Shown: positions 47,802 to 57,771, counted from the stretch's first letter. The stretch is DNA of 64,000 bases from Zoogloea sp. (GCF_017302315.1 NZ_JAFLDT010000003.1:1-64000), one strand, 5' to 3'. Made by a program: numbers and translations. The notes: generated by a model not told the origin, from the sequence alone.

Positions 47802-48026
47802 TCAGGGCGGCGGACGCAGGCGGGCGATGGCTTCCCGGACAAGGGGTGACAGCCGGGCCGCAGCGTCGACGCTGCCGGCCACGGCCAGCAGGCTTGCGCG
47901 CATGCGTGGTTCCCAGAAGCGGTTGAGATGATCGGCCAGATCATGGATAGCCTGGTCCCGGTCCGGATTGATGCCCAGGGCGTCGGCGATCTGGTTGGCC
48001 ATGCGGATGACGTAGTCGGTATTCAT
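47802..48026 (-). CDS. fdsD: Formate dehydrogenase delta subunit FdsD
   Basis: A 74-residue FdsD-type protein (MANQIADALGINPDRDQAI, HLNRFWEPRMRASLLA, given in parts), the small subunit that goes with the soluble NAD-dependent formate dehydrogenase and is needed for its maturation or stability. It follows fdsA by seven bases as the last gene of the fds operon. In Cupriavidus-type operons fdsC lies between fdsA and fdsD; here it is absent. Confidence 0.9.
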   Translation of the reverse strand: MNTDYVIRMANQIADALGINPDRDQAIHDLADHLNRFWEPRMRASLLAVAGSVDAAARLSPLVREAIARLRPPP

Positions 48027-48033
48027 GGCAAAG

Positions 48034-50886
48034 TCAGCCTGCGTCGGTGGTTGCCGGTTTCAACAAGCCGTGCTGCTGCTCGCGGCGACGGGCAAAGCGC
48101 TGCTGCCACTCCGAGGGCTGGGCACACAGGCTGACCTGCACCGCCGTCACCTTGTACTCGGGGCAGTTGGTGGCCCAGTCGGAGTTGTCGGTGGTGATCA
48201 CGTTGGCGCCGGACTCGGGGAAATGGAAGGTGGTATATACCACGCCCGGCTGGACACGTTCGGTGACCGTGGCGCGCAGCACCGTCTCGCCAGCGCGGCT
48301 GGCGATGCCGACCCAGTCACCCTCCTTGATGCCCCGGTCTTCCGCGTCCACCGGATGGATCTCCAGCCTGTCCTCGTCATGCCAGGCCACGTTGGCGGTA
48401 CGCCGGGTCTGGGCACCCACGTTGTACTGGCTGAGGATGCGCCCGGTGGTCAGGATCAGCGGGAAGCGGCGGGTCACCTTTTCGGTGGTCGGCACATAGG
48501 GTGTGAGCATGAAGCGCCCCTTGCCGCGGATGAAACCGCCCACATGCATGGTGGGTGTGCCTTCGGGTGCGGCCTCGTTGCACGGCCACTGGATGCTGCC
48601 CTTCTTTTCGAGCAATTCGTAGTTCACCCCGTGGAAGCTCGGCGTGAGGCGGGCGATCTCGTCCATGATCTCGGACGGGTGGCTGTAGTTCATCGGGTAG
48701 CCGAGGGCGTCGGCCAAGGCCAGGGTCGCCTCCCAGTCGGCCTTGCCGGCCAGGGGCGGCATCACCTTGCGCACCCTGGAGATGCGCCGCTCGGCGTTGG
48801 TGAAGGTGCCGTCCTTCTCCAGGAAACTGGAACCCGGCAGGAATACGTGGGCCCACTTGGCGGTTTCGTTGAGGAAGAGGTCCTGCACCACCACGCATTC
48901 CATCTGCGCCATGGCGGCTTCCACGTGCTGGGTGTTGGGGTCGGACTGGACGATGTCCTCGCCCTGGATGTAGATGCCCTTGAAGCTGCCGTCCAGCGCC
49001 GCCTCGAACATGTTGGGGATGCGCAGGCCGGGCTCCGGGTCGATGCTCACATTCCAGGCGGACTCGAACAGCGCCCGGGTGGTGGCGTCGGACACGTGGC
49101 GGTAGCCGGGCAGCTCATGGGGAAATGAGCCCATGTCGCAGCTACCCTGTACGTTGTTCTGGCCGCGCAGGGGGTTCACCCCCACGCCCGGCCGGCCCAC
49201 GTTGCCGGTGACCATGGCCAGGTTGGCGATGCCCATCACGGTGGTGGAGCCCTGGCTGTGCTCGGTGACGCCCAGGCCGTAGTAGATGGCGCCGTTGCCG
49301 GCGCTGGCGTAGAGGCGGGCGGCGGCGCGGATCTCAGCGGCCGGCACGCCGGTGACGGCCGCGGTGGCTTCCGGTGAATTTTCCGGGCGGGACACGAACT
49401 CGCGCCACGCTTCGAAGGCCGGGCCTTCACAGCGCTCGGCCACGTACGCCTCGGCCACCAGGCCTTCGGTGACGATGGTGTGGGCCAGGGCATTGACCAT
49501 GGCCACGTTGGTGCCGGGAAGCAGCTTGAGGTGATGGGCCGCAGCCACGTGGGGCGAGCGCACCAGATCAATGGCGCGGGGGTCGATGACGATCAGCTTC
49601 GCCCCCTGGCGGATGCGCTTTTTGAGCAGGGAGCCGAACACCGGGTGGCCGTCGGTGGGGTTGGCCCCCATCACCACGACCACGTCGGCCTGGAGCACCG
49701 AGGCAAAGTCCTGAGTCCCGGCGGACTCCCCCAGGGTCTGCTTGAGCCCGTAACCGGTGGGGGAGTGGCAGACCCGGGCGCAGGTGTCCACGTTGTTGTT
49801 GCCGAAGGCGGCGCGCACCAGCTTCTGGACGAGGTAGGTCTCCTCATTGGTGCAGCGGCTGGAGGTGATGCCGCCCACCGCGCTGCGCCCGTATTTTGCC
49901 TGGATGCGCTTGAACTCGCCGGCGGCGTAGGCCAGGGCCTCGTCCCAGCTGACCTGCTGCCACGGCGCGTCTACGCTGGGGCGGATCATCGGGGTGGTGA
50001 TGCGGTCGGCGTGGGTGGCGTAGCCCCAGGCAAAGCGGCCCTTCACGCAGGCGTGGCCGGCGTTGGCGCCGCCATCTTTGGCCGGCACCATACGCACCAC
50101 CTGGTTGCCCTTGACCTCGGCCTTGAAGGAGCAGCCCACGCCGCAGTAGGCGCAGGTGGTGGTGACGCTGCGCTCGGCCTGGCCGAGCTGGATCACCGAT
50201 TTTTCGGTGAGGGTGGCAGTGGGGCAGGCATTGACGCATGCGCCGCAGGACACGCATTCCGAGTCCATGAAGGATTCACTCTGCCCCGGTGACACGCGGG
50301 AATCGAAGCCCCGGCCGGAGATGGTAAGCGCAAAGGTGCCCTGGGTCTCCTCGCAGGCCCGCACACAGCGGTTGCAGACGATGCACTTGGCCGGGTCGTA
50401 ACTGAAGTAGGGGTTGGACTCGTCCTTCTGGCTGCATTCGAAGTGGTTCTCGCCCTTGAAGCCGTAGCGCACCTCGCGCAGGCCGACCACGCCGGCCATG
50501 TCCTGCAGCTCGCAGTTGCCATTGGTGGGGCAGGTGAGGCAGTCCAGCGGGTGGTCGGAGATGTACAGCTCCATCACGTTGCGGCGCAGCTCGGCCAGCT
50601 TTGGCGTCTGGGTGCGTACCACCATGCCGGCCTCCACCGGGGTGGTGCACGAGGCCGGGTAGCCCTTGCGGCCATCGATCTCCACCAGACACAGGCGGCA
50701 GGAGCCGAAGGGTTCCAGGCTGTCGGTGGCGCACAGCTTGGGGATGGCGCAGCCGCTCTGGCCGGCGGCGCGCATCACGCTGGTGCCGGCGGGCACGCAC
50801 ACGGGCTGGCCGTCGATGAGCAGGCTGACGGACTGCGCGGAATCGCAGGACGGGGTGCCGTAGTCGGGTTCGCGGGGCAGGGACAT
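48034..50886 (-). CDS. fdsA: Formate dehydrogenase alpha subunit FdsA
   Basis: The 950-residue catalytic subunit of a soluble NAD-dependent formate dehydrogenase (formate to CO2). In order: plant-type [2Fe-2S] domain (CAIPKLC, CRLCLVEI), His/Cys [4Fe-4S] segment (HPLDCLTCPTNGNC), two ferredoxin clusters (CIVCNRCVRACEE, CVSCGACVNACP), MopB cluster (CAYCGVGCSF … GHACVKGRF) and the bis-MGD domain. The metal ligand is Cys373 in ARVCHSPT, so it is the Cys, not Sec, type. moeA at 16.7-18.0 kb supplies a cofactor-synthesis step. Confidence 0.97.
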   Translation of the reverse strand: MSLPREPDYGTPSCDSAQSVSLLIDGQPVCVPAGTSVMRAAGQSGCAIPKLCATDSLEPFGSCRLCLVEIDGRKGYPASCTTPVEAGMVVRTQTPKLAELRRNVMELYISDHPLDCLTCPTNGNCELQDMAGVVGLREVRYGFKGENHFECSQKDESNPYFSYDPAKCIVCNRCVRACEETQGTFALTISGRGFDSRVSPGQSESFMDSECVSCGACVNACPTATLTEKSVIQLGQAERSVTTTCAYCGVGCSFKAEVKGNQVVRMVPAKDGGANAGHACVKGRFAWGYATHADRITTPMIRPSVDAPWQQVSWDEALAYAAGEFKRIQAKYGRSAVGGITSSRCTNEETYLVQKLVRAAFGNNNVDTCARVCHSPTGYGLKQTLGESAGTQDFASVLQADVVVVMGANPTDGHPVFGSLLKKRIRQGAKLIVIDPRAIDLVRSPHVAAAHHLKLLPGTNVAMVNALAHTIVTEGLVAEAYVAERCEGPAFEAWREFVSRPENSPEATAAVTGVPAAEIRAAARLYASAGNGAIYYGLGVTEHSQGSTTVMGIANLAMVTGNVGRPGVGVNPLRGQNNVQGSCDMGSFPHELPGYRHVSDATTRALFESAWNVSIDPEPGLRIPNMFEAALDGSFKGIYIQGEDIVQSDPNTQHVEAAMAQMECVVVQDLFLNETAKWAHVFLPGSSFLEKDGTFTNAERRISRVRKVMPPLAGKADWEATLALADALGYPMNYSHPSEIMDEIARLTPSFHGVNYELLEKKGSIQWPCNEAAPEGTPTMHVGGFIRGKGRFMLTPYVPTTEKVTRRFPLILTTGRILSQYNVGAQTRRTANVAWHDEDRLEIHPVDAEDRGIKEGDWVGIASRAGETVLRATVTERVQPGVVYTTFHFPESGANVITTDNSDWATNCPEYKVTAVQVSLCAQPSEWQQRFARRREQQHGLLKPATTDAG

Positions 50887-50895
50887 GGGGCTTCC

Positions 50896-52998
50896 TTACT
50901 CGGCAGTGACCGGCGCGATGCCGAAATCCTGCGGAAAGTGGGTCAGGGCAGATTTCACCGGATACTGGGCCATGCCGCCCAAGGCGCACAGGGAGCCGTG
51001 GAGCATGGTGTCGCAGAGGCTGTCGAGCAGGTCGAGGTTGGCGTCCCGGTTGTCGCCGGCGATGATCCGGTCGATGACCTCGACACCGCGGGTGGAGCCA
51101 ATGCGGCAGGGCGTGCACTTGCCGCAGGATTCAGTGGCGCAGAACTCCATGGCGTAACGGGCCAACTGGGCCATGTCGGCGCTGTCGTCAAAGGCCACCA
51201 GCCCGCCGTGGCCGATCATGGCCCCCATGGCAGCGTAGGTTTCGTAGTCGAAGGGTACGTCGAACTGCGATTCCGGCACGAAGGCCCCCAGGGGACCACC
51301 CACCTGCACGGCGCGGATCGGCCGCCCGGTGGCCGAGCCGCCGCCGTAATCCAGCAGCAGCTCGCGCAGGGTTATGCCGAAGGCCTTCTCCACCAGCCCC
51401 GGGTGGCGCAGATTGCCGGCCAGCTGGAAGGGCAGGGTGCCATGAGAACGGCCCATGCCGTAGTCCCGGTAGAAGGCCGCGCCGCGGGCCAGGATCAGTG
51501 GTACGGCCGCCAGGCTCATCACGTTGTTGATCACCGTGGGCTTGCCGAACAGGCCCTGGATGGCCGGCAGGGGCGGCTTGAAGCGCACGACGCCGCGCTT
51601 GCCCTCCAGGCTTTCGAGCATGGCCGTCTCTTCACCGCACACATAGGCGCCGGCGCCCAGGCGCACTTCCAGCTCGAAGGCCCGCCCGGAGCCGGCCACG
51701 TCGGAGCCCAGCCAGCCGGCAGACCGGGCCAGGTTGATGGCTTGCTGCAGGGTGTGGAAGGCGTGGGGATATTCGGAGCGCAGGTAGATGTAGCCCTGGG
51801 TCGCCCCCACCGCCAGGCCGGCGATGGCCATGCCCTCGATCAGGCAGAAGGGGTCGCCCTCCATCAGCATGCGGTCGGAGAAGGTGCCGGAGTCGCCCTC
51901 GTCGGCGTTGCACACCACGTACTTGGTGGAGCCGGCAGCATGGAGCACGGTGTTCCACTTGATGCCGGTGGGGAAGGCCGCACCGCCGCGGCCACGCAGG
52001 CCCGAGTCGGTGACTTCCTTGACGATGGCAGCGCCATCCAGGCTTACAGCCTTCTTCAGGCCCTCGAAGCCACCATGGGCCTGGTAGTCGGCCAAGGACA
52101 GCGGTCGGGTGATGCCCACGCGACGGAAGGTCAGGCGCTCTTGGCCGGCCAGGAAGGGGATGTGCTCGGTGAGGCCGTGCCCCAGGCGGTGCATGCCGCC
52201 GGTGTGAAAGCCGGCATCGAAAAGGGCGGGGACGTCGGCGACAGTCACCGGACCGTAGGCCAGACGGCCGGCGGGGGTGTCCACCTCCACCAGCGGCTCC
52301 AGCCAGTACAGCCCGCGGGAGCCGTTGCGGATCAGCTCGATGTGGACGCCTCTGGCCGCGGCTTCGTCGGCAATGGCCGAAGCGACCTCTTCCGCTCCGA
52401 CCGCCAGGGCGCCGGAATCCATCGGAACGTAGATACGGATGCCGCCCGGGGTGCTGACGCCCGCCGCAGGCCCATCCGCCGGTTTCGCCTCAGGTGGGAT
52501 TTCAGACGCCCTCAAGCCATCAACCAGCGCATCAAAGCCCTCGCAACTGACCCGCCCGAGGATCTCGTCGCCGACACGGATCGACGGCGAGCACGCACAG
52601 TTGCCCAGGCAATACACCGGCTCCAGACTGATCGCGCCGTCGGCGGTGGTCTGGTGCCAGTCGATGCCCAGGCTGCGCTTTGCGTGTTCTTCGAGGGCCG
52701 CGCCGCCCCTGGCCTGGCAGGATTCGGCACGGCACACCTGCAGCACCGTCCGCCCGGGCGGCGTGCTGCGGAAGTGATGGTAGAAGCTGATCACCCCGTG
52801 GATCTCGGCCCGGCTCTGGTTGAGGGCCGTGGCGATGAGGGGCACGGCCTGCGCCGGCACCCAGCCGATGGCGTCCTGGATGGCGTGGAGGATGGGCAGC
52901 AGCGCGCCGGGGCGGGATGCGTGGGTGGCCAGGGCGTGCTGTACCGCTTCGCGTGCGGCGTCGCTCAGGGGCAGAGACGTGGCGGAGAGTTGGGGCAT
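50896..52998 (-). CDS. Fused formate dehydrogenase gamma–beta subunit (FdsG–FdsB)
   Basis: A 700-residue protein joining what are usually two subunits. Residues ~10-160 are the NuoE-like FdsG with the [2Fe-2S] Cys pattern C89, C94, C130, C134 (VCRAESC, YCLGNC). A proline/alanine-rich linker (~163-186) leads to the NuoF-like FdsB: thioredoxin-like part, then GLRGRGGAAFPTG (FMN/NADH), GAYVCGEETAM and the [4Fe-4S] motif ESCGKCTPCRIGSTR. It takes electrons from FdsA to NAD. The ATG at 52998 follows GAGGAAGG; the longer frame upstream is shadow sequence. A similar fusion is known in Methylobacterium Fdh1. Confidence 0.93.
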   Translation of the reverse strand: MPQLSATSLPLSDAAREAVQHALATHASRPGALLPILHAIQDAIGWVPAQAVPLIATALNQSRAEIHGVISFYHHFRSTPPGRTVLQVCRAESCQARGGAALEEHAKRSLGIDWHQTTADGAISLEPVYCLGNCACSPSIRVGDEILGRVSCEGFDALVDGLRASEIPPEAKPADGPAAGVSTPGGIRIYVPMDSGALAVGAEEVASAIADEAAARGVHIELIRNGSRGLYWLEPLVEVDTPAGRLAYGPVTVADVPALFDAGFHTGGMHRLGHGLTEHIPFLAGQERLTFRRVGITRPLSLADYQAHGGFEGLKKAVSLDGAAIVKEVTDSGLRGRGGAAFPTGIKWNTVLHAAGSTKYVVCNADEGDSGTFSDRMLMEGDPFCLIEGMAIAGLAVGATQGYIYLRSEYPHAFHTLQQAINLARSAGWLGSDVAGSGRAFELEVRLGAGAYVCGEETAMLESLEGKRGVVRFKPPLPAIQGLFGKPTVINNVMSLAAVPLILARGAAFYRDYGMGRSHGTLPFQLAGNLRHPGLVEKAFGITLRELLLDYGGGSATGRPIRAVQVGGPLGAFVPESQFDVPFDYETYAAMGAMIGHGGLVAFDDSADMAQLARYAMEFCATESCGKCTPCRIGSTRGVEVIDRIIAGDNRDANLDLLDSLCDTMLHGSLCALGGMAQYPVKSALTHFPQDFGIAPVTAE

Positions 52999-53138
52999 GG
53001 CCTTCCTCGATTTCGGCAGCAACAAGTGCGTGCAATGGGTTCCTCGAGGATGGTATGCCCGCACGGAGCGTGGGGGAATCGGGAAATATCGAAGAGGTAT
53101 TCGGCAGGGGCGAAGGCACTTCCCCGAGCGCAGGCTTT

Positions 53139-56100
53139 TCAGCGCCAGGGCGCGCTGGCGGCCACCAGGTCGGCAATGCCCTTTTCGAGGGCATCGAGGC
53201 CCTTGTCCAGGTCGGTCTCGCCCTGGTCGATGGCCTGCTCGAGCCCCCGGGCGGATGCCATCAGGTCGAGGGCGCACAGGAAGCCGGCATTGCTGGCCAG
53301 GGTGTGCATGCGCCGGGAGGCGGCCTCCCGATCCCCCGCAGCCAGTGCCTCCCGGGTCTGGGAAACGGCGTCGGTGTTGTCATGGACAAACAGTTCGAGG
53401 AGGCCAATAAACATGTCCCGGTCACGACTGAGGCGCTGGCTGGCCCGTGCGCTGTCGATGCCCGCAATTTCCGGAAAGGCTTCGACGACTTCGGGCTCGG
53501 CCGTGGCCGGGGGCTGAAGGGTAGCCGGACGAGGCTGAATCCATCGCGTCAGCAGCACGGCCATCTGCTCCAGGTCCATGGGCTTGGCCAGCACGTCGTC
53601 GGCACCGGCAGCCCGGGCGGCCGCTTGCTGGTCGTCACGCACACCGGCGGTGAAGGCGATGATGGGCAGATCGAGCATGCCGAGCTGGCCACGGATCATG
53701 CGGGTGGCGGCAAGGCCGTCCATCACCGGCATCTGCACGTCCATCAGCACGGCGTCGAAGCGCTCGGGACGAGTCTGAAGAAGTTGAACAGCCTGGAGGC
53801 CGTCGGCGGCAAGGGTCGCGGTGGCGCCTTCCAGGTGCAGGGCGCGCTCCACCAGATCCCGGTTCATGGCGCTGTCGTCCACCACCAGCAGGTGGGCTCC
53901 GATCAGGCGCGGACCGGACGGAATCGGGGGTGACAAGACCGCAAGCGCCGCGGCTTCACTTTCGCTCCCCCGTACGAACGGAAGCTCGAACCAGAAGCTG
54001 CTGCCCTGGCCAAGCTGGCTTTCGGCGCCGATCACGCCCCCCATGAGTTCCACCAGGCGTTTGCAGATGGACAGCCCCAGCCCGGTGCCACCAAAGCGAC
54101 GGCTGATGCCCGCATCGGCCTGGGCAAAGGGGGCAAACAATCGGGTCAGGGCATCGGGGGCGATGCCGATGCCGGTGTCGCGCACTTCGAAACGCAGCCG
54201 CAGTTCGCCGGCGCTGCTTTCCAGGGTGTTTACATGGACGGCCACCTCACCTTGCTCGGTGAACTTGATGGCGTTGCCGGTGAGGTTGAACAGCACCTGC
54301 TCCAGGCGCAACCCGTCGCCGAGCAGCGGGCCCAGGCGGTTGGAGGGGGCCTCGAGACGCAGGGACAGGCCCTTGCTCCGGGCCACCTGGCCCATCAGGC
54401 TGTCGAGGTTGGCGAGCAGGGCCGCCAGATCGAAGGGGCGTGATTCGATGCGTAGCTGGCCGGCCTCGATTTTGGACAGGTCGAGGATATCGTTGAGGAT
54501 AGTGAGCAGGGACTGGCCCGCGCTGCGGATGCGCTCGACCATGTCGCGCTGGTTGTCGGCGAGGGGTTCGCGTTCGAGCACCTGGGCCAGGCCCAGCACG
54601 GCGTTCATGGGCGTGCGGATCTCATGGCTCATGTGGGCGAGAAACTCGCTCTTGGCCGAGTTGGCGGCCTCGGCGGCGTCATAGACCTGCCGCAGTTCGT
54701 GCTCGTAACGCTTGCGTTCGCTGATGTCGCGGATCACCCCCAGGATCTCCACGAAGTGCCCGTCGGCGCTCATCAGCGGGCTGGCGGTGACATCGGTCCA
54801 TACCGTGGAGCCGTCCTTGCAGCGGTGCTCAAGCTCGCCGCGGAAGGGCTCCGGGGGGAGGCCGGTGGCCAGTTTGGCGTGCAGCCGGGCGAGGTAGTCT
54901 CGCGCCACCTCGAAGGACTCCCGGGTAAGGGTATCTTCCAAGGACTGCTTCATGACTTCGTCGGTGGTGTAGCCGCGCAGCTTCTCGACGGAGGGACTGA
55001 CGTAGGCGTAGCGCCCCTCCAGGTCCATGGTCAGGATCACGTCGATGGCGTTGTCGGCCAGCAGCCGATGACGCTCTTCGCTGATGCGCAGGCGCTCCTC
55101 CATCAGACGACGGGCGGTGATGTCCTCGACGATGGCCAGGTAGCGCGGGGCCTGTTCGGTGTCCACCCGGACCGGGGCGCAGGTAACGCTGGCCCACACC
55201 ACCGAGCCGTCCGGGCGCAGGTAGCGCTTGTTGAGGCGATAGCCGCTGATCTCGCCCAGACCCAGTCGCCCCAGTTGCGCCTGACTCTCGGACACGTCAT
55301 CCGGATGGGTCAGCTGTACCGGATCCAGATCGATCAGCTCGTCCGGCCGGCGGCCGACGATCTCGGCATAGCGCGAATTGGTCTCGGTGATCCGGCCGCT
55401 GCCGGAGTCAAGCAGCGCGACCCCAAGGGGCGCTTGTTCGAAGATGACACGAAAACGGGCTTCCGCCGCACGCTGCGTCTGCAATGCGGCAAGCTCCTGG
55501 CGTTCCTGGTTGCGCCGCCACAGCAAATAGGTGGCCGAGTAGGCCAGCAGCAGACCGAAGCCGATCACCAGCCCGGTGCCCCAGGCCATGGTGCGGATGC
55601 CTGCGTAGGCTTCCGTCTCGTCAATCTCGGCGATCATGAACCAGGGCGTGCCCCCCACGGCGGCAGCATAGGCAAGCACCGGCACGTTGCGATAATCCAG
55701 GCCCCCCTCAAGAATGCCCTGCTCCCCCAATACGGCCCGGGCCGCGGGCAGCCCCGGGGTACCGAGCGGCCGTGTCAGCGTGAGGGCGGTATCGTGCCGG
55801 TGGCGCAGGGGGGTGAGGAAGCGAACACCATCGCCGTCACGCTGGACGAGATAGGTCTCGGCGGTGCGGGTGGGAACCGGCCAGGACTCGACAAGGGGAA
55901 ACAGCGCCTGGCTTGCCCGCCAGGTGATGTAGGCGACGCCCCGCGGCGCGCTTCCGGCGCCCCCGATGGGCGCCAAAAGGCCGTAGATCACCTGCCCACG
56001 GGCATCCCGGTGCAAGTCCACAAGTTCGATGCGGGGATCGCGCAGGATGTCCTTGGCCCGTTCCCGCTGGGTCAGGAGGTCCGCTTCTCCGACCGCAAGG

Positions 56101-56468
56101 GCCGGCTGGCCTTCGCCATCGAGCAGGGCAATGCCGTTCCAGCCCCGTATCCTGACCAGGTCCGCCATGAGATCCTGCATGCGCGCCCGGATCGCACCGT
56201 CGGTGCGTCTGCCGTCCAACCACTGGGCGAAGAGCATCTCGAGCTGGGAATGCCTCGAAAAGTACAGGCTGGCATCGACGCGTGTGGTGTGGAGGGCACC
56301 CTCGATCTGCTGCCGCTTCTGTTCTGCGATGACGGCCAGGGTGCGCTGGGTTTCGCGGCGGATCTCGCTGCTGAGATAGCCATATGCGACGCTCCCGATG
56401 ATGCTGATCAGCAGGGACAGTGCCAGCAGGGGCAGTGCGAAGCGCAACCACTCGGGCCGCTCACCCAT
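53139..56468 (-). CDS. Hybrid sensor histidine kinase with PAS, receiver and Hpt domains
   Basis: A ~1109-residue membrane kinase. Two helices (near residues 8-30 and 300-325) flank a periplasmic Cache-like domain. Two PAS domains follow (FEQAPLGVALLDSG; NAIDVILTMDLEG), then HisKA with MSHEIRTPMNAVLGL (His615), HATPase (DTGIGIAPD, GGTGLGLSICK), a receiver (VVDDSAMNR, VLMDVQMPVMDG) and a C-terminal Hpt (ASRRMHTLASNAGF). It carries out a full phosphorelay internally; the final partner is unknown. It lies between the LysR gene and the fds operon, all on one strand. Starts at ATG 56468 or GTG 56519 are both possible. Confidence 0.92.
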   Translation of the reverse strand: MGERPEWLRFALPLLALSLLISIIGSVAYGYLSSEIRRETQRTLAVIAEQKRQQIEGALHTTRVDASLYFSRHSQLEMLFAQWLDGRRTDGAIRARMQDLMADLVRIRGWNGIALLDGEGQPALAVGEADLLTQRERAKDILRDPRIELVDLHRDARGQVIYGLLAPIGGAGSAPRGVAYITWRASQALFPLVESWPVPTRTAETYLVQRDGDGVRFLTPLRHRHDTALTLTRPLGTPGLPAARAVLGEQGILEGGLDYRNVPVLAYAAAVGGTPWFMIAEIDETEAYAGIRTMAWGTGLVIGFGLLLAYSATYLLWRRNQERQELAALQTQRAAEARFRVIFEQAPLGVALLDSGSGRITETNSRYAEIVGRRPDELIDLDPVQLTHPDDVSESQAQLGRLGLGEISGYRLNKRYLRPDGSVVWASVTCAPVRVDTEQAPRYLAIVEDITARRLMEERLRISEERHRLLADNAIDVILTMDLEGRYAYVSPSVEKLRGYTTDEVMKQSLEDTLTRESFEVARDYLARLHAKLATGLPPEPFRGELEHRCKDGSTVWTDVTASPLMSADGHFVEILGVIRDISERKRYEHELRQVYDAAEAANSAKSEFLAHMSHEIRTPMNAVLGLAQVLEREPLADNQRDMVERIRSAGQSLLTILNDILDLSKIEAGQLRIESRPFDLAALLANLDSLMGQVARSKGLSLRLEAPSNRLGPLLGDGLRLEQVLFNLTGNAIKFTEQGEVAVHVNTLESSAGELRLRFEVRDTGIGIAPDALTRLFAPFAQADAGISRRFGGTGLGLSICKRLVELMGGVIGAESQLGQGSSFWFELPFVRGSESEAAALAVLSPPIPSGPRLIGAHLLVVDDSAMNRDLVERALHLEGATATLAADGLQAVQLLQTRPERFDAVLMDVQMPVMDGLAATRMIRGQLGMLDLPIIAFTAGVRDDQQAAARAAGADDVLAKPMDLEQMAVLLTRWIQPRPATLQPPATAEPEVVEAFPEIAGIDSARASQRLSRDRDMFIGLLELFVHDNTDAVSQTREALAAGDREAASRRMHTLASNAGFLCALDLMASARGLEQAIDQGETDLDKGLDALEKGIADLVAASAPWR

Positions 56469-56807
56469 TGATCGTTTCGCGGGAACCCGGGTAATGGGGG
56501 GACGGGCTTCCTTTACCACGGGACGTTGTTCACTGAATGCAAAGGGCTACCGAGTTCCATTTTGGGCAACGGACCCCTCATGGAGCGCTCCGTGCCAACT
56601 CTACCCATAAGGAGGTATGGGCCGTGGACGCAATTTTGCACCAGCGCGGTGCGCCAGTCCATGCATCTGGTGCGTCTTCGCCTATTTTGCTGCTGTGAGC
56701 ACTAAATCAGGGCGCGGCGCGGGTACGGGCATTATGTCGAACGCTTCGAGCTCGTACCGAGAGGCGCAAGCGCATCGGGCCGCGCGACCGATCTGATCAC
56801 AAGGCGC
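56469..56807. other. Intergenic region between LysR and hybrid-kinase genes
   Basis: About 340 bases without a convincing gene. It contains a palindromic site TGCACCAGCGCGGTGCG at 56637-56653, which matches the NtrC-type consensus (TGCACY-A-N4-GGTGCA) except for the last base. I searched for a matching sigma-54 promoter on either strand and found none convincing. A 58-residue frame from ATG 56617 has its ribosome site touching the start codon and is rejected. Confidence 0.3.
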
Positions 56808-57716
56808 TCAGCAGATGCGAGTGCTGTCCTGCATGCCATGGCCGAGTGCCCGGGCTTCGTTCAAAAGGGCTTCAACCATGGGCGAGCGGGGCTGCCGGTT
56901 GAGCACCAGCAGGCCGGTTGCCCATTCAACAACCGGTTCGCGCAGATCGAATACCCGCGTGCCCGCGGGGACACCGATGAGGTCGAGCACGGCTCGCGGG
57001 ACGATGCTCGACCAGTGGCCGGCGCTGACATGGGCGAGGATGCTGATGATGGAGTCGGTCTCGAAGGTGGGATGGGGTTTCTGGCCCAGGCTGGCAAAGA
57101 CGGCATCAATGGTCTGACGGTTGTGCATGTTAGGCGTCAGCAGGCCCAGCGGGATCTGGGCAGCCTCCTGCCAGGTGACGCAATCGCGGCCTTCAAAGGG
57201 GCTGCTCGCGGGCGTGAGCAGAACATGGTTTTCACGCCAGAGGGGGAGGGCATCCAGGTCTGCAGCGGTGGATTCCTGATAGGCGATGCCGCCGTCAAGC
57301 TCGAAGCTGCGCAAGCCCGCAAGGATCTGCTGGGTGCTCATGGACAATACTTCCACGTCCACCAGCGGATGGTGGCGGGCAAAAGCCGCGGTCAGCGTCG
57401 CCACGGCGGTGAGACCGGTGGGGATGACGCCGAGGCGCAAGCGCCCGGCCAGCCCGTCCTGCATCTGGGACAGCTCCTGGCGCAAGCCTTCGGCCCGGGC
57501 CGCCATCTGACGGACGCATTCAAGCACCCGTTCGCCCTCCCGGGTCAGACCGGAAAACTGTTGGCCGCGCTCCACGACAGTCACGCCCAGCTCGGATTCG
57601 ATGTCGCGAATGGCTGCCGACAAGGTCGACGCCGACACGTGGCAGGCTTCCGCTGCGCGGCCGAAGTGCTTTTCCCGGGCGAGGGCAATCAGGTAGAGAA
57701 ACTTCCGCGCGATCAT
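56808..57716 (-). CDS. LysR-family transcriptional regulator
   Basis: A 302-residue LysR protein: N-terminal HTH (LYLIALAREKHFGRAAEACHVS, in part, then STLSAAIRDIESELGV) and a C-terminal effector domain. Starting at ATG 57716 gives the family-typical length. Cupriavidus fds operons carry a LysR regulator (FdsR); this gene could be its counterpart, as the fds genes lie downstream on the same strand, but the hybrid kinase gene lies between, so the link is an inference. Confidence 0.88.
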   Translation of the reverse strand: MIARKFLYLIALAREKHFGRAAEACHVSASTLSAAIRDIESELGVTVVERGQQFSGLTREGERVLECVRQMAARAEGLRQELSQMQDGLAGRLRLGVIPTGLTAVATLTAAFARHHPLVDVEVLSMSTQQILAGLRSFELDGGIAYQESTAADLDALPLWRENHVLLTPASSPFEGRDCVTWQEAAQIPLGLLTPNMHNRQTIDAVFASLGQKPHPTFETDSIISILAHVSAGHWSSIVPRAVLDLIGVPAGTRVFDLREPVVEWATGLLVLNRQPRSPMVEALLNEARALGHGMQDSTRIC

Positions 57717-57771
57717 CGGGCTGGCCGGGAGAAGGGGTCTGAGTGCTGCATGAGCTCCGTTATACACCGCC

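Noticed and set aside
50443..53517. A 1024-codon open frame on the plus strand opposite the fds genes.
   Set aside because: It mirrors the GC-rich codons of fdsA and fdsGB, and its translation is low-complexity with no domain. The minus-strand genes have unmistakable motifs.
56617..56793. A 58-residue frame with GGAGG just before its ATG.
   Set aside because: The ribosome site touches the start codon, the product has no recognisable features, and nothing follows it on that strand.
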